Positions 15,083-23,448 of a DNA stretch of 34,252 nt are shown in pieces (the first letter of the stretch is position 1; each line of letters begins with the position of its first letter). The notes beneath the pieces were generated by a model. The model was not told where the DNA came from. It searched no databases and saw nothing but the letters and a program-made list of their open reading frames with translations. Made by a program: the position numbers and the translations under genes. The DNA comes from a virus: positions 1 through 34,252 of IMG/VR virus record IMGVR_UViG_3300025889_000461; one strand, given 5' to 3'.

Positions 15083-15539
15083 CCACCTTGTGGAACGCAT
15101 CAACAAGACCAAGGCGGCCAGCGAGCCCGTGTCTGCTCAGGCCGCCTACGTCAAACCCGAGGAGCGTGTCCTCGACCCCGAACTCCTCGACAAGCCCTTG
15201 GTAGACCGCCTGCCCCAACCGACAGGTTGGCGGATTCTTGTCATGCCTTATCAGGGCAAGGCAAAGACAGATGGTGGTCTGATCATCCCAGATCAGGTCC
15301 GCGACCGTGAGGCGCTGGCAACCGTCGTGGCCTACGTCATGCGCCTTGGGCCGCTGGCCTACAAGGACCCGAACAAGTTCGGGGATAACGCAGAGCCGTG
15401 GTGCCAAGAAGGACAGTGGGTCTGCATCGGCCGCTATGCTGGCTCGAGATTCAAGATCGACGGAGGCGAGGTCCGCATCATCAATGACGATGAGGTCATC
15501 GCTACGATCCTTGAACCCGACGACGTACAACACGTGTGA
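15057..15539 (+). CDS. groES: GroES-like co-chaperonin
   Basis: I chose the ATG at 15057 (MPSKLYLPDH); a longer open reading exists, but only across the previous gene. The 160-residue protein has a variable N-terminal 55 residues, then a Cpn10 fold pattern: GWRILVMPYQGKAKTDGGLIIPDQ (start of the fold with the mobile-loop region), ATVVAYVMRLGPLAY, a short insertion with FGDNAEPWC, then GQWVCIGRYAGSRFKIDG and the usual end VRIINDDEVIATI. Phage co-chaperonins such as T4 gp31 replace host GroES so that GroEL can fold the capsid protein. Its location in the head gene block fits that role. It is longer than cellular GroES. Confidence 0.85.
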   Translation: MPSKLYLPDHLVERINKTKAASEPVSAQAAYVKPEERVLDPELLDKPLVDRLPQPTGWRILVMPYQGKAKTDGGLIIPDQVRDREALATVVAYVMRLGPLAYKDPNKFGDNAEPWCQEGQWVCIGRYAGSRFKIDGGEVRIINDDEVIATILEPDDVQHV

Positions 15540-15547
15540 GGAACAAC

Positions 15548-16414
15548 ATGAGCGTAGAGAACAATAACGAAGAGGACGTCGGCAACGAGATCATCGTTGA
15601 AACCGAAGCCCCTGCGGGTAGCCAGACCACCCAGTCGTCCTCGGACGACGATGACGAGCTCTCTTCCTACAGCACCAAGGTCCAAGCTCGGATCGGCCGG
15701 ATCACCGAGAAGTACCGCAAGGAGCAGCGGGACCGCGAAGAAGCGACCCGGATTGCCCAGAAGCTTCTGGAAGAGAACAACCAGCTCAAGAGCCGCGTTC
15801 AGGCGCTAGACTCTGGCTATCTGACTGAGTACGGCTCTCGACTCGAGCATCAGGAGCACCTTGTGAAGGGCGCGTACCGGGTTGCCTACGAGTCTGGGGA
15901 TGCCGACGCAATGATGGCGGCCCAAGAGGACCTTGCTAAGATCGTCTTGGAAAAGCAGCGCTATGCTACAGCGAAGCAGCGCGCCGAAGCAGCTCCCGCG
16001 CGGGCGCAGCAGGCCGAGCGTGAAGCTCCGGCTCCGCAGCAGCAGGCAGCTCCTCAGGTCAAGCCTGATCCCAAAGCTCAGGGCTGGGCCGAAAAGAATA
16101 AGTGGTTTGGCGAAGACCGCATCATGACGACTGCGGCAATCGCCATCCACCAGACGCTCATTGAGGACGAAGGCTTTGACCCGAGTTCAAATGAGTACTA
16201 TACTGAAATCGACCGCAGACTTCGGACGGAATTTCCGCACAAGTTCGCGGCTCGCAAACCGGGTGGAGGAAGTCAGGTCGCCCCTGCTGGCAACTCCGCA
16301 TCCCGCAGCACGTCACAGGAGCGCCGAACAGTGCGGTTGTCCCCGTCTCAGGTCGCCATCGCTAAGCGGCTGAATGTTCCGTTGGAAGAATACGCCAAAT
16401 ATGTGAAGGACTGA
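15548..16414 (+). CDS. Probable scaffolding protein
   Basis: The start is the ATG at 15548 after GAGGA. The 288-residue product is acidic at its start, then has a charged coiled coil (ARIGRITEKYRKEQRDREEATRIAQKLLEENNQLKSR, written in pieces as RIGRITEKYRKEQ and LLEENNQL), a Gln/Ala/Pro-rich hinge, and a basic end with SPSQVAIAKRLNVPLEEYAKYVKD. Coiled-coil, low-complexity proteins between portal and capsid genes usually serve as scaffolds that guide capsid assembly. No sequence-level family match is claimed; the call rests on composition and position. Confidence 0.7.
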   Translation: MSVENNNEEDVGNEIIVETEAPAGSQTTQSSSDDDDELSSYSTKVQARIGRITEKYRKEQRDREEATRIAQKLLEENNQLKSRVQALDSGYLTEYGSRLEHQEHLVKGAYRVAYESGDADAMMAAQEDLAKIVLEKQRYATAKQRAEAAPARAQQAEREAPAPQQQAAPQVKPDPKAQGWAEKNKWFGEDRIMTTAAIAIHQTLIEDEGFDPSSNEYYTEIDRRLRTEFPHKFAARKPGGGSQVAPAGNSASRSTSQERRTVRLSPSQVAIAKRLNVPLEEYAKYVKD

Positions 16415-16418
16415 GAAG

Positions 16419-16871
16419 ATGGATCGCAATACCCGCACCAACACTACCCGCGAGGCAGATACTCGCCGCAAGCCTTGGGCTCCTCCAAGTGTTCTTGACG
16501 CTCCTCCCGCCCCTGAAGGCTTCAAGCACCGCTGGGTGCGTTCGGCCATCCGGGGAGAGGAAGACAAGGGCAACGTGTTCAACCGACTGCGTCAGGGCTA
16601 CGAGCCTGTCCGGGCGGATGAGCATCCGGGGTACCAAGCTCCTACCATTGAAGACGGCAAGCATGCCGGGGTCATTGGTAACGGCGGCCTGATTCTGACT
16701 CGTGTACCTGTCGAAACAGCCCAAGAAAGAACCGCGTACTACGGGGGCCGGACCCGCGAACAAATGGACGCTGTTGATCAGGACTTGATGAAAGAGCAAC
16801 ATCCCTCGATGCCGATTAACCAATCTCGGCAAAGCAGGGTATCTTTTGGCGGACGGAAATCGTCCGACTGA
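16419..16871 (+). CDS. Conserved head-region protein of unknown function (150 aa)
   Basis: The gene starts four bases after the scaffold-like gene. The product has a basic disordered start, then EGFKHRWVRSAIRGEEDKGN, a segment around GYEPVRADEHPGY, a hydrophobic NGGLILTRVPVETAQER and a helix EQMDAVDQDL. Proteins with this order occur between scaffold and capsid genes of other phages. It is probably a head-assembly factor or minor capsid component, but the role is not established. Confidence 0.75.
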   Translation: MDRNTRTNTTREADTRRKPWAPPSVLDAPPAPEGFKHRWVRSAIRGEEDKGNVFNRLRQGYEPVRADEHPGYQAPTIEDGKHAGVIGNGGLILTRVPVETAQERTAYYGGRTREQMDAVDQDLMKEQHPSMPINQSRQSRVSFGGRKSSD

Positions 16872-16886
16872 TAAGGAGCAACGTCT

Positions 16887-17504
16887 ATGCCTAACTCGTC
16901 TGGTGCGTTCGGGCTTCGCCCGATCAACCTCGCAGGTGGCGCTCCCAACAGCCAAGGTACCAACGCGTACTTTATCGCTTCGGGCGCTTCTGCGATCTAC
17001 AACGGTTCTCCGGTTATTGCGGTCAATGGTGGCGATATCGCTATCACTGGCTCGGCTTCCGGCGACACCTATAAGCACATCGGCGCATTCGCTGGCTGCG
17101 AGTACGTCTCGTCCGTGACTGGAAAGAAAACTTGGTCGAACTACTGGCCCGGTTCCGGCGCGAACACCAACTTTGACATCGTTGGGTATGTCTACGACAA
17201 CCCCACCCAGCGCTTTGTCATTGGCACCGACGCGACGTTCACTGACCGGGCCACGGCTCGTGCAGCGATCTTCGAAAACACCCAGTTTGACTCGGGCACT
17301 TCGGGCTCGACCACCACGGGTCAGTCGTCGGCTCGCTTGGATGTGGCTACGCTCGATGCTTCGAACGAGTCGCTTCCGCTCAAGATTCTCGGCATCTACG
17401 ATGATCCGACCTGCCAAGACTTCGCGGCAGCGGGCATCCAGATGATCGTGATGTTCAACAACCATGCACTCCTTCAGGCTAATTCTGAAGGTACGGTGGC
17501 ATAA
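16887..17504 (+). CDS. Probable capsid decoration or minor head protein (205 aa)
   Basis: AAGGAGC precedes the ATG. The protein is rich in Gly, Ser, Thr and Ala, with few charged residues and a predicted beta fold. It starts PNSSGAFGLRPINLAGG and includes GAFAGCEYVSSVTGKKTWSNYW and SLPLKILGIYDDPTCQDF. Proteins of this type lie just before the major capsid gene in many environmental phages and are found in virions. Its exact place in the capsid is inferred. Confidence 0.75.
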   Translation: MPNSSGAFGLRPINLAGGAPNSQGTNAYFIASGASAIYNGSPVIAVNGGDIAITGSASGDTYKHIGAFAGCEYVSSVTGKKTWSNYWPGSGANTNFDIVGYVYDNPTQRFVIGTDATFTDRATARAAIFENTQFDSGTSGSTTTGQSSARLDVATLDASNESLPLKILGIYDDPTCQDFAAAGIQMIVMFNNHALLQANSEGTVA

Positions 17505-17516
17505 GGAGACTGACCC

Positions 17517-18428
17517 ATGGCAATTTCGCGCGCACAACTTGCGAAAGAGCTTGAGCCCGGTCTCAATGCTCTCTTCGGCATGGAGTATGCTCGGTATGAA
17601 AACCAGCATGCTGAAATCTTCACCACCGAGTCCTCGGATCGTGCATTCGAGGAAGAAGTCATGCTGTCCGGGTTCGGATCAGCACCGACCAAATCGGAAG
17701 GCTCGGGCATCTCGTATGACGATGCACAGGAAGCCTACACCGCTCGGTACAACCATGAGACCATCGCGCTGGCCTTCTCGATCACCGAGGAAGCCATCGA
17801 GGACAACCTGTACGACCGCCTCGGCAGCCGTTACACCCGTGCCCTCGCCCGCTCGATGGCTCACACCAAGCAGGTGAAAGCTGCTGCCATTCTGAACAAC
17901 GCCTTCACGGCGGGTGCTTCGGCTGGCGGCGACGGCGTGGCTCTCTGCGCCACCAACCACCCGCTGGTGAACGGCTCGACCTTCGCCAACAAGCCCACCA
18001 CCGATGCCGACCTGAACGAAACCTCGCTCGAGGACGCTCTGATCAACATCGCTGGGTTCGTGGACGAACGCGGTCTGAAAGTGGCTCTTCGCGGCCTGAA
18101 GCTGATGATTCCTCGTCAGTTGCAGTTCGTCGCTGAGCGCCTGATGGTTTCGAACCTCCGCGTCGGCACCGCCGACAACGACGTGAACGCCATCCGTTCG
18201 ATGGGCCTGCTGCCGGAAGGCTACGCCGTCAACGACTTCCTGACCGACCCGGATGCGTACTTCATCAAGACGGACGCACCGCGCGGCTTCATCCACTTCG
18301 AGCGCACCGCGCTCTCGACTGGCATGGAAGCTGACTTCGACACGGGCAACATGCGCTACAAGGCGCGTGAGCGTTACTCGTTCGGCTTCTCGGACCCGCG
18401 CTGCGTGTTCGGCACCACCGGGGCCTAA
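17517..18428 (+). CDS. Major capsid protein
   Basis: TAAGGAGACTG precedes the ATG. At 303 residues the protein resembles HK97-fold capsid proteins of the Mu gpT-like group: a start with LEPGLNALFGMEYARYENQ, an ESSDRAFEEEVMLSGF region, FSITEEAIEDNLYDRLGSRYT, the ATNHPLVNGSTFAN segment, and a conserved end with FERTALSTGMEADFDTGNMRYKARERYSFGF. It is the last gene before a strong terminator. This is the expected place for the most abundant virion protein. Confidence 0.93.
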   Translation: MAISRAQLAKELEPGLNALFGMEYARYENQHAEIFTTESSDRAFEEEVMLSGFGSAPTKSEGSGISYDDAQEAYTARYNHETIALAFSITEEAIEDNLYDRLGSRYTRALARSMAHTKQVKAAAILNNAFTAGASAGGDGVALCATNHPLVNGSTFANKPTTDADLNETSLEDALINIAGFVDERGLKVALRGLKLMIPRQLQFVAERLMVSNLRVGTADNDVNAIRSMGLLPEGYAVNDFLTDPDAYFIKTDAPRGFIHFERTALSTGMEADFDTGNMRYKARERYSFGFSDPRCVFGTTGA

Positions 18429-18451
18429 TTGCTCAAGGACGGTTGACTGGG

Positions 18452-18480
18452 AGGGCGGGGGAAACCTCGCCCTTTTCTTT
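18452..18480 (+). terminator. Intrinsic terminator with GAAA tetraloop after the capsid gene
   Basis: AGGGCGGGG (18452-18460) pairs with CCTCGCCCT (18465-18473), including one G-U wobble, around a GAAA tetraloop. TTTTCTTTT follows. It lies 23 bases past the capsid stop and should limit read-through from the head block into the next block. The 110 bases after it hold no gene and may contain the next promoter. Confidence 0.9.
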
Positions 18481-18591
18481 TGAGGGCGTCCCGTGTACAC
18501 TTCCCGCAGGGTAACATCAGCCACGCGGACAGGATTCCCGACCTGACGATGCACAGACTGCGCGGCGAATCCTTGTGCAAGAGGTAAGATC

Positions 18592-19053
18592 ATGGCTACT
18601 ACGACTTTTCAGGGCATTGTGCGCTCCTACGGCGGCGCAACTAAAGAGAGCGGCGTAACCCCGGCCGGGGTTCTGCAGTCCGTCGTCATCTCGTTCAACC
18701 CCACCTCGGCGTCTGCTACGGCAGCTCGCGTTGGGACCTCGGCTACCGTGGGCAACATCTTTGTTCTCCCGGCGGGCGCAGTTCCGGTATCTTTTGTGTC
18801 GCTCGGCGGCGCGACTGGTGGCACCAACCCGACGGTAGACATCGGCACCGCTGCCGACGACGACGGCTTCTTCAACGAAGCTGACGCAGACACCAAAGGC
18901 ACCATCACTGGCGCGAACGGCGCTCTTGTGACGGGAACTGGTATCGCGGCCGCCGTTACGGTGACAGGCAAGGTTGGTGCCTCGGCAGCGACTGGCGGTA
19001 CCACCACGGGCATCTTCAACTTCGTCGTCTACAGCGACGGGTCGAACACCTAA
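18592..19053 (+). CDS. Probable virion structural protein, beta-rich (153 aa)
   Basis: GAGGTAAGATC precedes the ATG. The product is rich in Ala, Gly, Thr and Val with almost no Lys after the start and no membrane segment. Sections such as AGVLQSVVISFNPTSASATA and GATGGTNPTVDIG suggest a beta-sandwich. Similar proteins appear directly after capsid genes in marine phages and are annotated as structural. A capsid fibre or decoration role is inference. Confidence 0.7.
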   Translation: MATTTFQGIVRSYGGATKESGVTPAGVLQSVVISFNPTSASATAARVGTSATVGNIFVLPAGAVPVSFVSLGGATGGTNPTVDIGTAADDDGFFNEADADTKGTITGANGALVTGTGIAAAVTVTGKVGASAATGGTTTGIFNFVVYSDGSNT

Positions 19054-19065
19054 TAGGAGGCCCAC

Positions 19066-19344
19066 ATGGCCGGTTCTGACGTAAAGGCCAAGAGGGTCAC
19101 TGCAACGGGAGCGCTCAGTGTTGGGCGCTCTCGCCTCCGCATGATCCTTGTAACCACCACAGGCGCAGGCGCGGGTCGCTTGACCCTTACGGACGGCGAC
19201 GGCGGAGCGACGACAGTGGACGTCGATCTCGTGGCCAGCACGACGCATAACGTCTACATCCCGGAAGAGGGCATTCTGTTTTCCTCCGATATCCATGTCT
19301 CAACAGCCACCAACATCTCGGCTGCGACTCTCTTCTGGTCATAA
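19066..19344 (+). CDS. Small beta-rich virion-type protein (92 aa)
   Basis: TAGGAGGCCCAC precedes the ATG. The product alternates hydrophobic and small residues (SRLRMILVTTTGAGAG, GGATTVDVDLV, HNVYIPEEGILF), which points to a single beta domain. It is between two presumed structural genes. No family is recognised. Confidence 0.7.
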   Translation: MAGSDVKAKRVTATGALSVGRSRLRMILVTTTGAGAGRLTLTDGDGGATTVDVDLVASTTHNVYIPEEGILFSSDIHVSTATNISAATLFWS

Positions 19345-19359
19345 GGTAGGGCCCATCCT

Positions 19360-20142
19360 GTGGTAGATATTCGCTCAATCTCGCAGGTAGGCACTTACGA
19401 GCCTTTTGAACTGCAGGTGTCCCGGGGCCAAATCCCGGGCCACCGCAGCGTTGTCGTTTTCGGCTATAACCCGGACGTGGACACCGCTCGGGTTACGGTT
19501 TGGCCCCATACGGGCGTCATCCCCCTGCCCGCAGTAGCACTGCAGATGAAAGTTTCGTCAAGCAACGCCAACGACACTGCGAACGGTACGGGAGCTCGTA
19601 CTGTGTTTGTGGCTGGCCTTGATGCCAACCACAACGAGATCAGCGAGATCGTGACCCTGAACGGGCAGACTGCGGTCCTGACGACCCAGTTCTTCCTGCA
19701 CATCAATAACGCTTATGTTGCGACCGCAGGCTCTGGCTTGTCGGCCGCAGGGGACATCTACTTCGGAGACGGCACCGTTACCGCAGGCGTCCCTGCCACG
19801 GTCTACGACATCATTAAGTTTGACTACAACCAGCGGATCACCGGAAGCTACACGGTTCCGGCTGGGTACACAGCCTATGTCTCACAGGGCCTGTTCTCCG
19901 CAGGCCAGCCGGGTGGATCGGCACAGGTGAGTGGGCGCTTGATGAGTATCGGCGTGGACGGCATCCGCCGCACTGCGGCGATTACTACGGTCAACAACGG
20001 GGTTGCGGACTATCTCTTCGAGTATCCCCTGCAAATCCCCGAAAAGACCACTCTTGAGGCCACGGCGCAGGCTAGTGCAAACAACAACGAAGCCTCCGCG
20101 ATGTTTATCATGGTCCTAGTCAAGAACGGGGGTCCGCTCTGA
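19360..20142 (+). CDS. Probable virion structural protein (260 aa)
   Basis: The reading frame starts at a GTG (19360) after AAGGTAGG; no ATG fits nearby. The product has VGTYEPFELQVSRGQIPGH near the start, which resembles structural proteins of other marine podoviruses and myoviruses, then long beta-type stretches and an end IPEKTTLEATAQASANNNEA. It overlaps the next gene by one base. It probably decorates the head or forms a collar or whisker element; the exact position is unknown. Confidence 0.75.
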   Translation: MVDIRSISQVGTYEPFELQVSRGQIPGHRSVVVFGYNPDVDTARVTVWPHTGVIPLPAVALQMKVSSSNANDTANGTGARTVFVAGLDANHNEISEIVTLNGQTAVLTTQFFLHINNAYVATAGSGLSAAGDIYFGDGTVTAGVPATVYDIIKFDYNQRITGSYTVPAGYTAYVSQGLFSAGQPGGSAQVSGRLMSIGVDGIRRTAAITTVNNGVADYLFEYPLQIPEKTTLEATAQASANNNEASAMFIMVLVKNGGPL

Positions 20143-20393
20143 TGGCCAAGAGCCCAGCTTGGACCCGCAAAGAGGGCAAGGACCCAAAAGGCGGGTTGAA
20201 TGCCAAAGGCCGAGCTTCGGCAAAAGCGCAGGGGATGAATCTCAAACCCCCTGCGCCCAACCCGAAGACGGACAAGGACAAGGGGCGGCGCAAGTCATTC
20301 TGCGCCCGCATGGGTGGAATGCCCGGGCCGATGAAAGACGAGAAGGGCAAGCCCACCCGAAAGGCGCTGTCGCTTAGGGCGTGGAACTGCTGA
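20142..20393 (+). CDS. Small basic protein resembling DUF6321 (83 aa)
   Basis: The ATG shares a base with the previous stop. The sequence AWTRKEGKDPKGGLNAKGR followed by KGRRKSFCARMGGMPGPMK and RKALSLRAWNC matches a pattern I know from many phage small proteins, labelled DUF6321 as far as I recall. The two Cys and high Lys/Arg content suggest nucleic-acid or structural binding. The function is unknown. Confidence 0.8.
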   Translation: MAKSPAWTRKEGKDPKGGLNAKGRASAKAQGMNLKPPAPNPKTDKDKGRRKSFCARMGGMPGPMKDEKGKPTRKALSLRAWNC

Positions 20394-20445
20394 CATGAAC
20401 CGTGGTAGCATGTCCCAACAGATCGAGAATCCCGGAGGGAAGAGG

Positions 20446-20598
20446 ATGGCAAAGACTGGCTTGTATGCTAACATCAACGCCAAGCGGAAGCGCATCGCCG
20501 CAGGCTCTGACGAGAAGATGCGGAAACCGGGAACCAAGGGCGCACCGACCGCACAAGCGTTTCGGCAGTCCGCCAAAACAGCGAAGGGGAAGAAATGA
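20446..20598 (+). CDS. Small basic phage protein (50 aa)
   Basis: I chose the ATG at 20446, after GGAGGGAAGAGG, over the in-frame ATG at 20395, which has no good ribosome-binding site. The product begins AKTGLYANINAKRKRIAAGS and contains KMRKPGTKGAPTAQAF, a set of phrases repeated in many phage small proteins of unknown role. It overlaps the next start by up to four bases. Confidence 0.8.
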   Translation: MAKTGLYANINAKRKRIAAGSDEKMRKPGTKGAPTAQAFRQSAKTAKGKK

Positions 20599-20708
20599 TG
20601 AAAGCTGGCAAGAAGGGCGGCAAGGGGTGCTCGGCTGACATGATCAGCCCGCGCAAGGCTATGGCCATGGGCATGAAGCCCGCAGTGGTCAAAAAGGGCA
20701 AGAAGTAA
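20595..20708 (+). CDS. Tiny basic phage protein (37 aa)
   Basis: Two adjacent in-frame ATGs (20595 and 20598) overlap the stop of the previous gene, with AAGGGGAAGAA in front. The product is Lys- and Gly-rich (KAGKKGGKGCSADMISP) and ends VVKKGKK. It fills the gap exactly up to three bases before the next gene. The tight packing and ribosome-binding site support coding despite the short length. Confidence 0.6.
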   Translation: MMKAGKKGGKGCSADMISPRKAMAMGMKPAVVKKGKK

Positions 20709-20711
20709 ACC

Positions 20712-21377
20712 ATGGCAACCTCAGGGACCCGGACGTTCAATCTGGACGTCGGCGAGCTTATCGAAGAGGCGTATGAGCGGTGCGGGCTTGAAGTCCGCAC
20801 AGGCTACGACGCGCGCACGGCACGGCGGTCCCTGAACCTGATGTTCGCTGAGTGGGCCAACCGTGGCCTGAACCTGTGGACCGTGAACCAAGCCACGATC
20901 ACCGTGACGCGGGCTGTCGCGACCTACACGGTCAACGCCGACCATGCGGACATCCTCGAGATGGTTCTTCGTCGGGACGGCACAGACTACGAAGTCGAGC
21001 GCATCAGCCGCGGGGACTTCTTCCTTCTGCCCAACAAGACCACGCAGGGGCGGCCGTCGCAGTTCTACTACGACCGTCAGATCGCTCCGAAGATCACTGT
21101 CTGGCAGGTTCCCGAGAACTCGACCGACCAGTTGATCTACTACTACGTCCGCCGCATCGAAGACGCAGGAGCCTTGCAGAACACTACGGACATGCCGTGG
21201 CGGTTCTATCCTTGCATGGTCGCGGGCTTGGCTTATTATCTTGCCATGAAGCGGGCCCCGGACCGGATGGCCATGCTCAAGGCGATCTACGACGAAGAGT
21301 TCACGCGCGCGGCCGAGGAAGACGAGGACCGGGTGCCATTGAAGCTGCAGCCTGATGTGGCCTACCTGAGGTTCTGA
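20712..21377 (+). CDS. Head-tail adaptor, gp4-like (221 aa)
   Basis: The protein has the plan of podoviral adaptor proteins: ELIEEAYERCGLEVRTGYDARTARRSLNLMF in two helices (seen as EEAYERCGLE and ARRSLNLMFAEW), a beta part with TYTVNADHADILEMVLRR, a KITVWQVPEN strand, and a helical end FYPCMVAGLAYYLAMKRAPDR. Such proteins dock on the portal and form the platform for the short tail. It overlaps the next gene by one base. The assignment is by pattern. Confidence 0.75.
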   Translation: MATSGTRTFNLDVGELIEEAYERCGLEVRTGYDARTARRSLNLMFAEWANRGLNLWTVNQATITVTRAVATYTVNADHADILEMVLRRDGTDYEVERISRGDFFLLPNKTTQGRPSQFYYDRQIAPKITVWQVPENSTDQLIYYYVRRIEDAGALQNTTDMPWRFYPCMVAGLAYYLAMKRAPDRMAMLKAIYDEEFTRAAEEDEDRVPLKLQPDVAYLRF

Positions 21378-21679
21378 TGCCGTATGCCAGTGGGAAAAAG
21401 GCTTGGGGTATTTCTGATCGCTCCGGCGTCCGCTTCCGGCTGCGCGATATGCGTAAGGAGTGGACGGGGCTTCTTGTCGGCCCCGACGAGTATGATCCGA
21501 AGCATCCGCAGCTCTTCCCGCCAAAGGCCTACCCGGACCCTCAGGCGTTGCGGAACCCTCGCCCTGACCCAGAGGCGGGGCATGTCTATGTCCCCGTCGG
21601 CAACACAGTCTTCCCGCCCGTCGGGATCATCTACCCGATGGTCATTTCCGTCGGCTTCGTTACGGTGGTGACCACATGA
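21377..21679 (+). CDS. Conserved phage protein (100 aa), probable tail-region component
   Basis: The segment GISDRSGVRFRLRDMRKEWTG followed by VGPDEYDPKHPQLFPP is a signature found in many phage proteins in this position, next to adaptor genes. The end is hydrophobic (VGIIYPMVISVGFVTVV) and could be a beta-strand or a membrane-like segment. It overlaps both neighbours. The function is not known. Confidence 0.8.
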   Translation: MPYASGKKAWGISDRSGVRFRLRDMRKEWTGLLVGPDEYDPKHPQLFPPKAYPDPQALRNPRPDPEAGHVYVPVGNTVFPPVGIIYPMVISVGFVTVVTT

Positions 21680-22326
21680 GCTTTACTTACGGCCAGCTGA
21701 AGCAGGCTCTGCAGGACTATCTCGAGACCTCAGAGACCACTTTCGTCAACAACCTGCCGCTCTTCATCCGGCTGTCGGAGGAGCGCATTCTCAAGAACGT
21801 CCAGCTGAGCCTGTTCCGCAAGAACGCGACGGCCAACGCGACATCAGGGAATCAATACCTTGCCTGCCCGTCGGACTTCCTCGCGCCCTTCTCGCTGTCC
21901 TACACGGATGCGGGGAACGACAAGGTGTTCACCGAGTTCAAGGACGTCAGCTTCATCCAAGAGTACGCTCCTGATGCCGCCGTCCCCGGGGCCCCCAGAT
22001 ACTACGCTCAGTTCGACAATCAGAACTTCATCTTGGCCCCGGCACCTAACTCGGCCTACACGATGGAGCTTCACTACTTCTACCGCCCCGCCAGCTTGAC
22101 GGCCGGGGCCGACAGTGGGACCACGTGGCTGAGCATCAATGCCGAGCTGACCCTGTTCTACGGCGCGATGATCGAGGCCTACCTGTTCCTCAAGGGTGAG
22201 CCAGACCTTCTTGCCAGCTACGACAAGCGCTTCCAAGAGTCTCTGCTCGGCCTCAAGATGCTGGGCGAAGCGAAGCAGGTCACCGATGAATACCGCAAGG
22301 GCATGGTTGTGAGGGCCAAGGAATAA
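21676..22326 (+). CDS. Second head-tail adaptor/connector-type protein (216 aa)
   Basis: It begins FTYGQLKQALQDYLETSETTF, followed by FIRLSEERILKNVQL, and shows a beta part (NATSGNQYLACPSDF, RYYAQFDNQNFILAP) and a helical C-terminus. This is the layout of phage head-tail connector proteins that stack below the portal. With the gene at 20712 it forms a pair of adaptor-like proteins. A distinct role for each is likely but not determinable here. Confidence 0.75.
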   Translation: MSFTYGQLKQALQDYLETSETTFVNNLPLFIRLSEERILKNVQLSLFRKNATANATSGNQYLACPSDFLAPFSLSYTDAGNDKVFTEFKDVSFIQEYAPDAAVPGAPRYYAQFDNQNFILAPAPNSAYTMELHYFYRPASLTAGADSGTTWLSINAELTLFYGAMIEAYLFLKGEPDLLASYDKRFQESLLGLKMLGEAKQVTDEYRKGMVVRAKE

Positions 22327-22619
22327 TGTTTGGCGCGAAACTCTCTCTGCCGGAGACCCCGATTGTCACGGTGACGACCACAAGCGGCCGGGGGGAAACC
22401 CCCGAGGAAGTCGCAATGCGTTGCGTAAACAAGCTCATCAGCGTATCGGACACGGCTCCGCAAGAGATCAGGGATCAAGCTCTGGCGTACCGCGCCGCCC
22501 TGCTCAACGTCATTACGAGCTACATGAAAGTCGCTGTCGCGCATGACCGCGTTACGGTGTATAATGCGCTCGTAGAGGCTGGGCACCCACAACTGGCTGC
22601 GGCCATTCAGAAGCTATAG
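22326..22619 (+). CDS. Conserved small phage protein (97 aa)
   Basis: The start overlaps the previous stop. After a short variable start it has GRGETPEEVAMRCVNKLISV, a helix ending EIRDQALAYRAALLNVITSYM, and a last helix with VEAGHPQLAAAIQ. Similar short helical proteins with the GRG-TPEE phrase are common in phages; their function is not known. The gene ends just before a good ribosome-binding site for the next gene. Confidence 0.75.
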   Translation: MFGAKLSLPETPIVTVTTTSGRGETPEEVAMRCVNKLISVSDTAPQEIRDQALAYRAALLNVITSYMKVAVAHDRVTVYNALVEAGHPQLAAAIQKL

Positions 22620-22628
22620 GAGGCCGCG

Positions 22629-23072
22629 ATGGCAATCACTCAGGCAATGTGCACTTCGTTCAAGGACCAAATCCTCGAGGGTGTTCACGACTTCCGCTCG
22701 AGCGGCGGGGACACCTTTAAGTTGGCGCTGTATACCAGCTCGGCCACCCTTGACGCGACCACCACCACGTACTCGGCCACCAACGAGGTGGGTAACTCGG
22801 GGAGCTACTCGGCGGGTGGCGGTACGTTGACCAACATCAGCCCGACCACCTCCGGGACCACGGCCTTCACCGACTTCGACGACATCTCGTTCACGTCGGC
22901 GACCATCACCGCCAGAGGCGCGTTGATCTACAACACGACCCCGGCTCACACCTACACCAACCCGACCGTCGTGGTTCTGGATTTTGGTAGCGACAAGAGC
23001 TCTTCGGCGGGCACCTTCACCATTCAGTTCCCGGCCGCCACCGCTTCTGACGCGATCATTCGCATCTCCTAA
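22629..23072 (+). CDS. Probable virion/tail structural protein (147 aa)
   Basis: TAGGAGGCCGCG precedes the ATG. The product opens with CTSFKDQILEGVHDF and DTFKLALYTSSATLD and then consists of Ser/Thr/Gly-rich beta segments ending PAATASDAIIRIS. Proteins with this start and composition are common in the tail region of many phages. No enzymatic motif is seen. Confidence 0.75.
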   Translation: MAITQAMCTSFKDQILEGVHDFRSSGGDTFKLALYTSSATLDATTTTYSATNEVGNSGSYSAGGGTLTNISPTTSGTTAFTDFDDISFTSATITARGALIYNTTPAHTYTNPTVVVLDFGSDKSSSAGTFTIQFPAATASDAIIRIS

Positions 23073-23086
23073 TAGCGGGGGTTTCC

Positions 23087-23437
23087 GTGGGTCTGGTTCT
23101 ATCCGATAGGGTCCTTGAGACCTCCGCGACGACCGGAACCGGTACGTTCTCTCTGGCTGGGGTCACCACGGGCTTCCAGAGCTTTTCCGCTGGCGTGGGA
23201 GACGGCAACAGTACCTACTACACGATCACGCTGGAAGCTTCAGGGGAATGGGAAGTCGGCATTGGCACCTACACGCTGTCGGGTTCTACGCTGTCCAGAG
23301 ACACTGTTCTGTCGTCCTCTAACAGCGGGTCCTTGGTGAACTTTTCGGCAGGGACGAAGAACGTCTTTACGACACTCCCTGCCGAGCGCGCAGGATACAC
23401 GGGTCGGGCCATCGCTATGGCGCTTGTGTTTAGATAA
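23087..23437 (+). CDS. Fibre-associated beta protein (DRVxETSxTTGTG type, 116 aa)
   Basis: It starts at GTG (23087) after GCGGGGG. The pattern LSDRVLETSATTGTGTFSLAG followed by FQSFSAGVGDGNSTYYTI, GEWEVGIGTYTLSG and TVLSSSNSGSLVNFSAGTK is a recurrent module in phage tail fibres and neighbouring proteins. Here it forms a separate gene. It probably adds a beta domain to the fibre or tail tip. Confidence 0.8.
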   Translation: MGLVLSDRVLETSATTGTGTFSLAGVTTGFQSFSAGVGDGNSTYYTITLEASGEWEVGIGTYTLSGSTLSRDTVLSSSNSGSLVNFSAGTKNVFTTLPAERAGYTGRAIAMALVFR

Positions 23438-23448
23438 GGGGATAACCG

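Noticed and set aside
22560-22565. TATAAT as a -10 promoter element
   Set aside because: It is inside a coding gene with no good -35 at the right distance. The same applies to TATAAT at 30901-30906.
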